From assembly GCA_965243095.1 (NCBI GenBank), contig OZ251530.1, forward strand, positions 2,294,001 through 2,358,000: 64,000 nt of DNA. The letters run 5' to 3'. This document shows positions 25,683 to 33,203 of this stretch, in pieces. Source of the stretch: VXYL01 sp965243095 (GTDB lineage Bacteria; Pseudomonadota; Gammaproteobacteria; Pseudomonadales; Azotimanducaceae). The notes beneath the pieces are model-generated. The model searched no databases and had not been told where the DNA came from. It saw only the letters and a program-made list of their open reading frames with translations. The translations under genes were made by a program, and so were the position numbers. Every line of letters begins with the position of its first letter. Within the stretch, counting starts at the first letter, position 1.

Positions 25683-26453
25683 TCAGCGCGGCTGCATGCG
25701 AATGCCGCCATCCAAGCGAATGGTCTCGCCGTTGAGGTACGGGTTTTCGACGATGTGGCGGGCGAGCTGCGCGAACTCCGGCGCCTCGCCCAAGCGCTTC
25801 GGGAACTGCACGCTGTCGATCAGCGGCAAACGCACGCGGTCCGGCGCGCCCATCATCATCGGCGTCTCGAAGATGCCCGGCGCGATGGTGCAGACGCGCA
25901 CGCCGTTGCGCGCCAGATCCCGGGCGATGGGCAGCGTCATGCCGACGACGCCGCCCTTGCTGGCGCTGTACCCCGCTTGGCCGATCTGCCCGTCGAAGGC
26001 CGCCACGGACGCGGTGTTGATGATCACCCCGCGTTCGCCGTCGGCGGTGACCGGCTCGTTCTTCGCCATGATCTGGGCGCACAGCCGCAACGTGTTGAAG
26101 GTGCCGATCAGATTCACTTGGATGACGAACTGGAACGCCTTCAGGTCCAGCGGCCCGTCGCGGCCGAGGGTGCGGCCGGCGGTGCCGATGCCGGCGCAGT
26201 TGACGTTGATGTGAATCGCGCCGAAGCGCTCCAGCGCGCCGTTGACGGCGGCTTCGGCGGCATCCGCGTCCGCCACGTTGGCGGCGAACGCCGCGGCGTC
26301 GCCGCCGAGCTCGCGCACCGTCTGCTCGGCCAGGTCGGCGTTCAGATCCACCACCGCGACCTTGCCGCCGGCGGCCAGAATCGTCTCCGCCGTGGCGCGG
26401 CCGAGACCCGACGCGCCGCCCGTGACCAACGCCACCTTGCCGCCAATTTCCAT
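25683..26453 (-). CDS. SDR oxidoreductase, 3-hydroxyacyl-CoA dehydrogenase type 2-like
   Basis: 256 residues; ATG 26453 has GGAGGA 5 nt upstream. Short-chain dehydrogenase motifs are all present: TGGASGLG nucleotide-binding glycine motif (about residue 12), Asp at the end of beta-2 (VVDLN, NAD preference), NCAG, catalytic Ser in IINTASVAA, and Y-x-x-x-K in AGYSASKGG. The TIAPGIFETPMM and PKRLGEAPEFAQL segments resemble HSD17B10/short-chain 3-hydroxyacyl-CoA dehydrogenases of fatty acid or branched-chain catabolism. It reads toward giant gene 3, which starts 69 nt downstream on the same strand. Confidence 0.88.
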   Translation of the reverse strand: MEIGGKVALVTGGASGLGRATAETILAAGGKVAVVDLNADLAEQTVRELGGDAAAFAANVADADAAEAAVNGALERFGAIHINVNCAGIGTAGRTLGRDGPLDLKAFQFVIQVNLIGTFNTLRLCAQIMAKNEPVTADGERGVIINTASVAAFDGQIGQAGYSASKGGVVGMTLPIARDLARNGVRVCTIAPGIFETPMMMGAPDRVRLPLIDSVQFPKRLGEAPEFAQLARHIVENPYLNGETIRLDGGIRMQPR

Positions 26454-26531
26454 TGCTTCCTCCTGCAAACGGTTCGCTGGCCGCAAGCGGCCCAAGCCCT
26501 GCCGGTGCCAGCGAGTAAGAGCTTTGCGCCT

Positions 26532-27167
26532 ATGATAACCGGCATGGGCTACGCGCTTCCCCCGTCGTTGCCGCGCGCCGGTGCGGATTTCGGCGCGCCG
26601 CAGGTGTACTACTGGCGCGATTTCCTGCCGCGCCCGCGAGCCGATGCGTTGTTCGCGGACACGCTGGCGAAAGTGGCGTGGCAAGACGAACGGCTCACGT
26701 TGTTCGGGCGCGAGCTCACCGCGCCGCGTCTGGTCGCTTGGCTTGGCGAGCGTGGCGTCAGCTATCGCTACAGCGGCGTCGACCGTGTTGCCGCGCCGTG
26801 GCCGGGTTTCATCGCGCGGTTGGCCGCCGAGGTGGGCGCGGCGGTGGCTTGGCGCTTCAACTACGCGCTGCTGAACCGCTACCGCAACGGCGGCGACATG
26901 CTCGGCTGGCACGCTGACGACGAGGCGGATCTCGGTGCCGAACCGGTCATCGCCACCGTCAGCCTTGGCGCGGAACGCATGTTGCGCATCCGCCGACGGG
27001 CCGGCGGGGCGTCCATCGGCGGCGTGTTGGCGCACGGTTCGCTGCTGTTGATGTGGGGCGCCTCGCAACGCGACTACAAGCACTGTGTGCCGCGCACGCG
27101 CAAGCCGGTGGGCGAACGGGTTTCCTACACCTTCCGCTGCACCGCCGGCGGGACGGGCACGGCGTGA
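26532..27167 (+). CDS. AlkB-like 2-oxoglutarate/Fe(II) dioxygenase
   Basis: 211 residues (an in-frame ATG at 26544 is an alternative start). The fold landmarks of the AlkB family are present: FNYALLNRYRNGGDMLGWHADDE with the H-x-D iron ligands, VSLGAERML, GSLLLMWG, and the distal His and 2-oxoglutarate Arg in HCVPRTRK and RVSYTFR. Such enzymes oxidatively remove alkyl groups from nucleic acid bases. This short form resembles the ALKBH2/3-like bacterial class. Its TGA overlaps the GTG of murB (GTGA). Confidence 0.88.
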   Translation: MITGMGYALPPSLPRAGADFGAPQVYYWRDFLPRPRADALFADTLAKVAWQDERLTLFGRELTAPRLVAWLGERGVSYRYSGVDRVAAPWPGFIARLAAEVGAAVAWRFNYALLNRYRNGGDMLGWHADDEADLGAEPVIATVSLGAERMLRIRRRAGGASIGGVLAHGSLLLMWGASQRDYKHCVPRTRKPVGERVSYTFRCTAGGTGTA

Positions 27168-28228
27168 AGAACGAGAGCGCACGTTTGGTGCCGAACACGC
27201 TCGGCGTACGTTGCGTGGCGGAGCAACTGCGGGTTGCCCGGAGCGAGGAAGATCTGGCGGAGCAGCTAACCGACGCCGACCGGCGCGGCCTGCCGGTCAC
27301 GCTGGTTGGCGGCGGTTCCAACTTCGTGCTGCGCCCACGGCTGCCGGGTCTCGCGCTGCTGCTGCGCTTGCGCGGGATGGCGTTCGAGCGGCTTGGGCGA
27401 CGAACCTGGCGTGTCACCGCCAGCGCCGGGGAGACTTGGCACGACCTCGTGCGCGCTACGCTGGGGCGCGGCATCCGCGGCTTGGAGAATCTGGCGTTGA
27501 TTCCCGGCACCGTCGGCGCGGCGCCGGTGCAGAACATCGGCGCGTACGGGCGGGAACTGGGCGAAGTGTTGGAGACGGTGACCGTTTTCGACCGCCGCCG
27601 CGGCGCGTTCCGCACGCTGCCGGCGAAGGAGTGCGGCCTGCGTTATCGCGCCAGCCGCTTCCGCGGCCCTGGGAGCGCGGGCGTCTCGCCCGCATTCTCG
27701 TGTACGGGCGACGGCGAGCGGTTCGCCATCGTGCGTGTTGCGTTGCTTTTGGGCGCCGCCCCGCTGCGTTGCGATTATCCAGACGTTCGCCGCGAGCTCG
27801 GGCGCATGGGCATCGCGGCGGCCGCTGCCGACGCGGCGCGGGTGGCGGAGGCCGTGGTGCGCGTGCGGCGGCGCAAACTGCCGGATCCCGGGCACATCGG
27901 CAACGTCGGCAGCTTCTTCAAGAATCCGCTCGTCACGCGGAAGCAGCTGGACGACATTCGAGCGCGATTGGACGACTTGGACGCCTACCCCGCCCCGGAC
28001 GCGCCCGGGCACTGCAAAATCTCCGCCGCCCGCTTGATCGACGCCGCCGGATGGAAAGGCGTTTACGAAGGCGCGATGCAGGTGTGGCCGCGCCAACCCT
28101 TGGTGCTGGTCAACCGCGGCGGCGCCACCGGCAATGACGCGCTGGCGCTCGCCGCCGCGATCCAAAGCGACGTGCGGGACAAGTACGGCGTGGCGTTGGA
28201 ACTCGAGCCAACCGTCGCCGGCGTGTAG
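27164..28228 (+). CDS. murB: UDP-N-acetylenolpyruvoylglucosamine reductase
   Basis: 354 residues from GTG overlapping the alkB-like stop. It is a flavoenzyme reducing UDP-GlcNAc-enolpyruvate to UDP-MurNAc for peptidoglycan. FAD-binding landmarks are LVGGGSNFVL, GLENLALIPGTVGAAPVQNIGAYG and YRASRF; the catalytic Ser lies in NVGSFFKNP. Overall layout is the type I (E. coli-like) form. Oddity: about 14 residues (PGSAGVSPAFSCTG) sit between the YRASRF strand and ERFAIVRVALLL, encoded by a copy of the dispersed palindromic repeat at 27668. The insertion keeps the frame. Confidence 0.95.
   Translation: MKNESARLVPNTLGVRCVAEQLRVARSEEDLAEQLTDADRRGLPVTLVGGGSNFVLRPRLPGLALLLRLRGMAFERLGRRTWRVTASAGETWHDLVRATLGRGIRGLENLALIPGTVGAAPVQNIGAYGRELGEVLETVTVFDRRRGAFRTLPAKECGLRYRASRFRGPGSAGVSPAFSCTGDGERFAIVRVALLLGAAPLRCDYPDVRRELGRMGIAAAAADAARVAEAVVRVRRRKLPDPGHIGNVGSFFKNPLVTRKQLDDIRARLDDLDAYPAPDAPGHCKISAARLIDAAGWKGVYEGAMQVWPRQPLVLVNRGGATGNDALALAAAIQSDVRDKYGVALELEPTVAGV
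27668..27694. repeat. Dispersed palindromic repeat embedded in murB
   Basis: CCTGGGAGCGCGGGCG and the following TCTCGCCCGCA match the arms of the repeats at 33126-33198, 48823-48872 and 50638-50691. The internal GCGGGCG/CGCCCGC forms a hairpin. Inside murB it reads as PGSAGVSPA. Confidence 0.85.
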
Positions 28229-28235
28229 TCCCGGA

Positions 28236-31001
28236 TCAGCCGGCGGATGCTTCGCGTTGACGCCGCGGGTCGTTGCTCGCTCGCGTCGGCGTTGGCCCGG
28301 GCGCGGCGTCGCCAGCGTCCGTGGCGGGGCGCTTGGCGGCTGCTCGCGGCGGACTGGCGTTGGCATTGGCGGCGGACGAGGGCGAACGCGCTGGCGCAGC
28401 GTCGGCCGGTTCGATGGGCTTCGGTGGCGCGGCGGGTGCCGAGGGCTTGGGTGCCGGCGGCGCCGATGCCGCGTTCGGTTCACGCGCCGTGGCTGGCGGC
28501 GGCGTATTTGTCGCGGCGGAGCGCATCCGCGGATCGTTGCTGGCGCGGCGGTCGGAAGCCGCGGCGGGCGGCGCTTGGTCGGGCTCCTTCCTTTGAGGGG
28601 CCTCAACCGCGGCGGCCGGGGCTGTTGCTTGCGCGGCAGCGGGGCGGGGCGGCGGGCGCGGCGGGCGGGATTCGCTGGCGATGGCCGAGCGGTCGCGGCG
28701 CGGCTTGCGCCTGCTGTTGGCGATTTCGTCGGCGGTGGGCGCTTGCGCTTCGCCGCTGACGGGGGCGGTTTGCGCTTCTCGCGTTCGGCTTTGGCGCTGC
28801 CGACCTTGCCTATCGTCCTCGCGCCGCGGCCTGTCGGCGGCGTTGTTGCGCCCCTCGTCGGCGCTTTGCCTACGCGCCGCGTCCGGCTGGCGACGGGCGG
28901 TGTCGGCGTTCTGCTGCCCAGCGGCGTCCCTGTTCGGCCGCCTCGCGGTGTCGCCTTGGGCGTTTTGGCGGCGTTCGCCGCTGCGTTCCGGCCGGCCGTC
29001 GGATTGGCGACCCGCTTCGCCGGAGCGCCGGCGCCGGGGGCGGCGTTGGCCGCCTTCGCCACGCGCTCGGTCCGCTTGTTCCCCACGCCGGCGCGGCTGC
29101 TCGCGCGACGGCCCGCGGCCCGCCGGCGCATCGCTTCGCCGCGTCGCTGCGGTTTGCGCCCTCGGCGCGTTAGCCGGGCGGCGCCCGCCGCGCTTGTTTC
29201 CGCTTCTGGCCGGCGCCGGTTCGGCGACCGGTTCCGGGCCACCCAACACCGCTTTGACCGCGCCGGCGAAGCGCCCGAGCAGCGTCTTCTTCTCGGGTTT
29301 GGCGCTCGGCTTCGCCGTGGTCGCCTGCGGCGCTTCCGCCGGCGGCGGCTTGGCCTCGCGGCTCGGCGGCGGGGCGGGCGGCGCCACCGTCACCGCGGCC
29401 TGTTGCGGCGGCGGCGCGGCGCGGCGGGCGCGGGGTTCCGCCACTTCCGCTTGGCCGACCGCCTCGGTGAGCTCGTAGCTGGGCACCGTGCTTTCGGCGG
29501 CGGCGGAATCCTCGCGGATGCGCTGCACTTCGTAGTGCGGCGTCTCCAAGTCCGCCGCCGGCACCACCACCACATGGGTGCTGGTGCGTTGTTCGATGTC
29601 CGCGACCTCGCGCCGCTTTTCGTTCAGCAGATAGGCGCTGACGCTGATGGGCACGCGGGCGCGCACGATGGAGCTGCGCTGTTTCAGGCACTCCTCCTCC
29701 ATGACGCGGAGGATCGACAGCGCCAGCGACTCCACATCGCGGATGCGCGCTTGGCCGGAGCAGCGCGGGCACACTTCGGTGGTGAGTTCGGCGAGGGAGG
29801 GGCGCAGCCGCTGCCGCGACATCTCCATCAAGCCGAAGCGGGAGATACGCCCCACTTGCACGCGCGCCCGATCCGCCTGCAGCGCCTCGCGCATCTTGTT
29901 TTCCACGGCGCGTTGATTGCGCGGCGCCACCATGTCGATGAAGTCGATGACCACGAGGCCGCCCATGTCGCGCAGCCGCAGCTGGCGGGCGACCTCCTCG
30001 GCCGCCTCCAGATTGGTGACCAGCGCGGTCTCCTCGATGTCCGCGCCCTTGGTGGCGCGGGCGGAGTTGATGTCGATGGACACCAGGGCCTCGGTGGGGT
30101 CGATCACCACGCTGCCGCCGGAAGGCAAGCGCACTTCGCGCTGGAAGGCCGTCTCGATCTGGCTCTCGATTTGGTAGCGGCTGAACAGCGGGATGGCGTC
30201 CTCGTAGAACTTGATGCGCTCTTTGTAGTGCGGCATCACCGGGTCGATGAACTCGTGCGCTTGGTCGAACGCGTCTTTCCCGTCGATGAGCACCTCGCCG
30301 ACGTCGCGGCGCAGGCAATCGCGGATGGCGCGCACGATCACGTTGTTCTCTTGGTACAGCAGCGCCGGCGCTTTCACGCTTTCGGCGGCTTGGGCGATGG
30401 CGGCGTGGAGTTGCAGCAGGTAGTCCAAGTCCCACTGCAGATCCTCGGCGGCGCGCCCGATGCCGGCGGTGCGCACGATCACGCCCATGCCCTCCGGCAG
30501 GTTCAGGTGCGCCAGCGCCTCGCGCAGGGTGTCGCGGCTTTCGCCCTCGATGCGGCGCGAAATGCCGCCGGCGCGGGGGTTGTTCGGCATCAACACCAGG
30601 TAGCGGGCGGCGAGGCTGAGGAAGGTGGTGAGGGCCGCGCCCTTGGTGCCGCGCTCCTCCTTCTCCACTTGGACGATGAGCGTCTGCCCCTCGCGCAGCG
30701 GCGGCGGCGTGGCGGCGCGGGCGTTCTCATCCCCGTCGGCGGCGGCCTTCGCGGGCGCCTGCTCGCCGTGCAGCGAGTGGGCGACCTCTTTGAACGGCAG
30801 GAAGCCGTGCTTGCCCGCGCCGAACTCGACGAAGGCGGCCTCCAGGCTGGTTTCGACCCGCGTTACGCGGGCTTTGTAGATGTTGCCTTTCTTTTGCTCG
30901 TAGCTGCGATTCTCAATGTCGAGATCGTAGAGCTTCTGGCCATCCACGAGGGCGACCCGCACCTCTTCGGGCTGGGTCGCGTTGACTAGCATGCGTTTCA
31001 T
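28236..31001 (-). CDS. rne: Ribonuclease E
   Basis: 921 residues. The N-terminal 500 residues hold the RNase E/G catalytic core: MKRMLVNATQPEEVRVALVD, an S1 domain (about 38-120) with a charged insertion, the 5'-sensor/RNase H-like region with EGMGVIVRTAG, catalytic metal Asp residues in VSIDINSARATKG and VVIDFIDM, and the Zn-link CPRCSG. The remainder is Arg/Pro/Ala-rich and low complexity, the expected disordered degradosome scaffold. It cuts mRNA and rRNA precursors. It converges on murB with a 7-nt gap and has a long leader. Confidence 0.96.
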   Translation of the reverse strand: MKRMLVNATQPEEVRVALVDGQKLYDLDIENRSYEQKKGNIYKARVTRVETSLEAAFVEFGAGKHGFLPFKEVAHSLHGEQAPAKAAADGDENARAATPPPLREGQTLIVQVEKEERGTKGAALTTFLSLAARYLVLMPNNPRAGGISRRIEGESRDTLREALAHLNLPEGMGVIVRTAGIGRAAEDLQWDLDYLLQLHAAIAQAAESVKAPALLYQENNVIVRAIRDCLRRDVGEVLIDGKDAFDQAHEFIDPVMPHYKERIKFYEDAIPLFSRYQIESQIETAFQREVRLPSGGSVVIDPTEALVSIDINSARATKGADIEETALVTNLEAAEEVARQLRLRDMGGLVVIDFIDMVAPRNQRAVENKMREALQADRARVQVGRISRFGLMEMSRQRLRPSLAELTTEVCPRCSGQARIRDVESLALSILRVMEEECLKQRSSIVRARVPISVSAYLLNEKRREVADIEQRTSTHVVVVPAADLETPHYEVQRIREDSAAAESTVPSYELTEAVGQAEVAEPRARRAAPPPQQAAVTVAPPAPPPSREAKPPPAEAPQATTAKPSAKPEKKTLLGRFAGAVKAVLGGPEPVAEPAPARSGNKRGGRRPANAPRAQTAATRRSDAPAGRGPSREQPRRRGEQADRARGEGGQRRPRRRRSGEAGRQSDGRPERSGERRQNAQGDTARRPNRDAAGQQNADTARRQPDAARRQSADEGRNNAADRPRREDDRQGRQRQSRTREAQTAPVSGEAQAPTADEIANSRRKPRRDRSAIASESRPPRPPPRPAAAQATAPAAAVEAPQRKEPDQAPPAAASDRRASNDPRMRSAATNTPPPATAREPNAASAPPAPKPSAPAAPPKPIEPADAAPARSPSSAANANASPPRAAAKRPATDAGDAAPGPTPTRASNDPRRQREASAG

Positions 31002-31496
31002 TGTTGCGCTTCCATGTTGCGAACGGCTTGGAGCGCGGAAGGTGCGTCATCGAGCGCGCGGCGCGTGGGCCGCGGCGCAGGTTGTTCCAAGATGCCGGCG
31101 GGCGCTGCTGCGCCGAAGGTGCCGCGTTCAAGGCGGCGGTTGCGACCGGCTTGGCCCCGGACGGGGCCGGGACGGAGCAAGCGAAGGCTCCGTCCAAGAT
31201 GGCTTGATGACCAACAGACATCAGAAGTGCGTCGGAGGGAACGATCCCGCCCGACGGCGTGTTGACGACGATTCCGCGCTTCAAGGCGTTTGAGACTCGT
31301 GTTGCTAACTCTCGTCCGGCCGTTCGTCCGCCCTTGCTGGGGACTTCGCCCATGTGCTTGGACTTGCGCCCAATCCCTAGACTCTTCGCCCGTTCCTTGG
31401 ACTTGAAGACGAACGCCACCGAACCAGTGGCGCGTACTGTAGCATCTTTCCCCAACTTTTCAACCACTTCCGCACGGTTTTTTTTCGAGACCGCCC
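31002..31496 (-). promoter_or_regulatory. rne promoter and long 5' leader
   Basis: On the minus strand TTGAAA (31458-31463), a 16-nt spacer and TACAGT (31436-31441) form a good sigma-70 promoter. It predicts an untranslated leader of roughly 430 nt before ATG 31001. The leader contains perfect hairpins at 31153-31168 (GGCCCC-GGAC-GGGGCC) and 31170-31195 (GGACGGAGC arms). Long structured rne leaders mediate RNase E autoregulation in E. coli, so similar control is inferred. No protein-coding gene is supported in this stretch; rluC starts just beyond it on the other strand. Confidence 0.6.
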
Positions 31497-32450
31497 ATGA
31501 CCACCCACGGCGTCGTGGTTGTCCACATCCAAGCCGAGCACGGCCGGCGTTTGGACAACTTCCTCCTCGCCCGGCTACGCGGCGTGCCGCGCAGCCGCGT
31601 GTACCGCATGTTGCGCCGCGGCGAGGTGCGCGTGAACGGCTCCCGCGCCGCGCCGCACTACCGGCTGCGGCGCGACGACGCCGTGCGCATTCCGCCGCAC
31701 CGCGCCAGGGAAGCCGCGGATCCGACATCCATCCCGGCAAGCGCCGCGAACGCCGTGGAGCGCGCCTTGCGCGCCGCGGTCATCCACGAGGACGACAACC
31801 TGCTGGTGGTGGACAAGCCGAGCGGCCTCGCCGTGCATGGCGGCAGCGGCGTCTCCTTCGGCGTTATCGAGGTGCTGCGGCGCGCCAACGCCGAAGAACG
31901 CTACGAGCTGGCGCACCGGCTCGACCGCGACACCTCCGGCTGCCTGGTCGTGGCCAAGAACCGCGCCACGCTGCTGGATTTGCACGCCCAATTCCGCACC
32001 GGACAGGTGAAGAAGCGCTACGACGCGATCGTCGCCGGCCGTTGGCCGGCCGACGTCCGGCGCGTGGAACTGCCGCTCTTGCGCTTCGTCACCGCGCAAG
32101 GCGAGCGCCGCGTGCGCGGCGACCGACGCGGCGAGCGGGCGCGCACGGACTTCGCGGTGGTGCGGCAGCTAGGCGACGACGAGGCAGGCATGACTGCCAC
32201 ATGGCTGGTGGCGTTGCCAAGAACCGGGCGAACGCACCAGATCCGCGTTCACACGGCGGCCAGCGCCCACCCGGTGGTGGGCGACGACAAGTACGCGCCG
32301 AACCAGCCCGCCGCCTTCGCCCGCTCGCGCTTGCTCTTGCACGCCACCGAGCTGACCTTGCGCGTCGACGGCGAGCGCCGCCGGTTCCGCGCTTCCGTCC
32401 CGGCCGCGTTCGAGGAGTTCGCGGCGCGGTTCGGCGCACCGGCCAGCTAG
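31497..32450 (+). CDS. rluC: 23S rRNA pseudouridine synthase, RluC/RluD type
   Basis: 317 residues. An S4-like RNA-binding domain lies at the N-terminus (RRLDNFLLARLRGVPRSRVYRMLRRGEVRVNG, interrupted here only by family variation). The catalytic domain has DNLLVVDKPSGLAVHGG and AHRLDRDTSGCLV with the catalytic Asp, then TGRTHQIRVH and HPVVGDDKY. Position next to divergent rne and convergent maf matches the Enterobacterial rne-rluC cluster and supports RluC. It overlaps maf tail-to-tail by 4 nt. Its 3' third is duplicated at 40452-40715. Confidence 0.94.
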   Translation: MTTHGVVVVHIQAEHGRRLDNFLLARLRGVPRSRVYRMLRRGEVRVNGSRAAPHYRLRRDDAVRIPPHRAREAADPTSIPASAANAVERALRAAVIHEDDNLLVVDKPSGLAVHGGSGVSFGVIEVLRRANAEERYELAHRLDRDTSGCLVVAKNRATLLDLHAQFRTGQVKKRYDAIVAGRWPADVRRVELPLLRFVTAQGERRVRGDRRGERARTDFAVVRQLGDDEAGMTATWLVALPRTGRTHQIRVHTAASAHPVVGDDKYAPNQPAAFARSRLLLHATELTLRVDGERRRFRASVPAAFEEFAARFGAPAS

Positions 32451-33031
32451 GCGTTTTCCTTCACCAACGGGTCCACCCCCTCAAGGCGCAGCAACCTGCC
32501 GAGCGCGATCAGCGGCAGTCCGATGGCGGCGCTGGGATCCTCCGTGTCCACGCCTTCGAGCAGCAGCGGCCCCAAGCCCTCGAAGCGAATGCCGCCGGCG
32601 CAGTCGAGCGGATTGTCTCGACGCGCATAGCGTTCGGCCCGCTGCCGGTCGAAGCGCTGGAAGCGGGCGGTGGTGACGTCCAGATGCGTGCGCAAAGACT
32701 CCCCCCGCACCACGGCCAACCCCGTGAGGAACTGGACACGTCGCCCGGAGAACGACGCTAGTTGGCGCACGGCGCGTTCCAAGGTACCCGGTTTGCCGAG
32801 CACCTCGCCATCAAAGCTGGCCACCTGATCCGAGCCCACCACCAGCGCCCCGGGACGACGTTTGGCCACCGTTTGCGCCTTCGCCACCGCCAACCGCACC
32901 GCCAACGCCGACGGCGTCTCGCCACGCAGCGGCGATTCGTCAACGTCCGGCGGATCAACCAAAAACGGCAAGCCGAACCGTTCGAGCAGTTCGCGCCGAT
33001 AGGGCGATGAGGAGGCGAGCACGATTTGCAT
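32447..33031 (-). CDS. maf: Maf-family nucleotide pyrophosphatase, copy 1
   Basis: 194 residues from MQIVLASSSPYRRELLERFG. Maf motifs are S-S-P-x-R-R-x-L, D-E-S (PPDVDESPLRGETP), and KAQTVAKRRPGALVVGSDQVASFDGEVLGKP. It hydrolyses non-canonical nucleoside triphosphates such as m7GTP in the YceF subfamily. The order with rluC and the FEGLGPLLLEGVDTEDPSAAIGLPL segment support the YceF-like group. A second nearly complete paralogue is at 40712. Confidence 0.94.
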   Translation of the reverse strand: MQIVLASSSPYRRELLERFGLPFLVDPPDVDESPLRGETPSALAVRLAVAKAQTVAKRRPGALVVGSDQVASFDGEVLGKPGTLERAVRQLASFSGRRVQFLTGLAVVRGESLRTHLDVTTARFQRFDRQRAERYARRDNPLDCAGGIRFEGLGPLLLEGVDTEDPSAAIGLPLIALGRLLRLEGVDPLVKENA

Positions 33032-33125
33032 GGGCGACGCGCCACAGTATGCCAACCTAGTGCTCTGTCAAGCGGAAATGACCCAAGGAAACGGCGCCGC
33101 TTGCAGACTGCCCGGCCGCGACGCC

Positions 33126-33198
33126 CCTGGGAGCGCGGGCGTCTCGCCCGCACAGGGTTGGAACACCAAAGTGCGGGCGAGACGCCCGCGCTCCCAGG
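33126..33198. repeat. Inverted pair of dispersed palindromic repeats
   Basis: Two perfect 28-nt arms (33126-33153 and 33171-33198) in inverted orientation around a 17-nt loop. They start with CCTGGGAGCGCGGGCG. Each arm contains its own small GCGGGCG/CGCCCGC palindrome. The pair ends 5 nt after the stop of giant gene 4 and could serve as its terminator or mRNA-end stabiliser. Confidence 0.85.
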
Positions 33199-33203
33199 AC
33201 GGC

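Noticed and set aside
31014..31740. Open frame on the minus strand upstream of rne (VSKKNRAEVVEKLG ... ALKRGIVVNTPSGG)
   Set aside because: It runs through the predicted promoter and leader hairpins, has no ribosome site, and ends inside rne in the wrong frame. Treated as leader.
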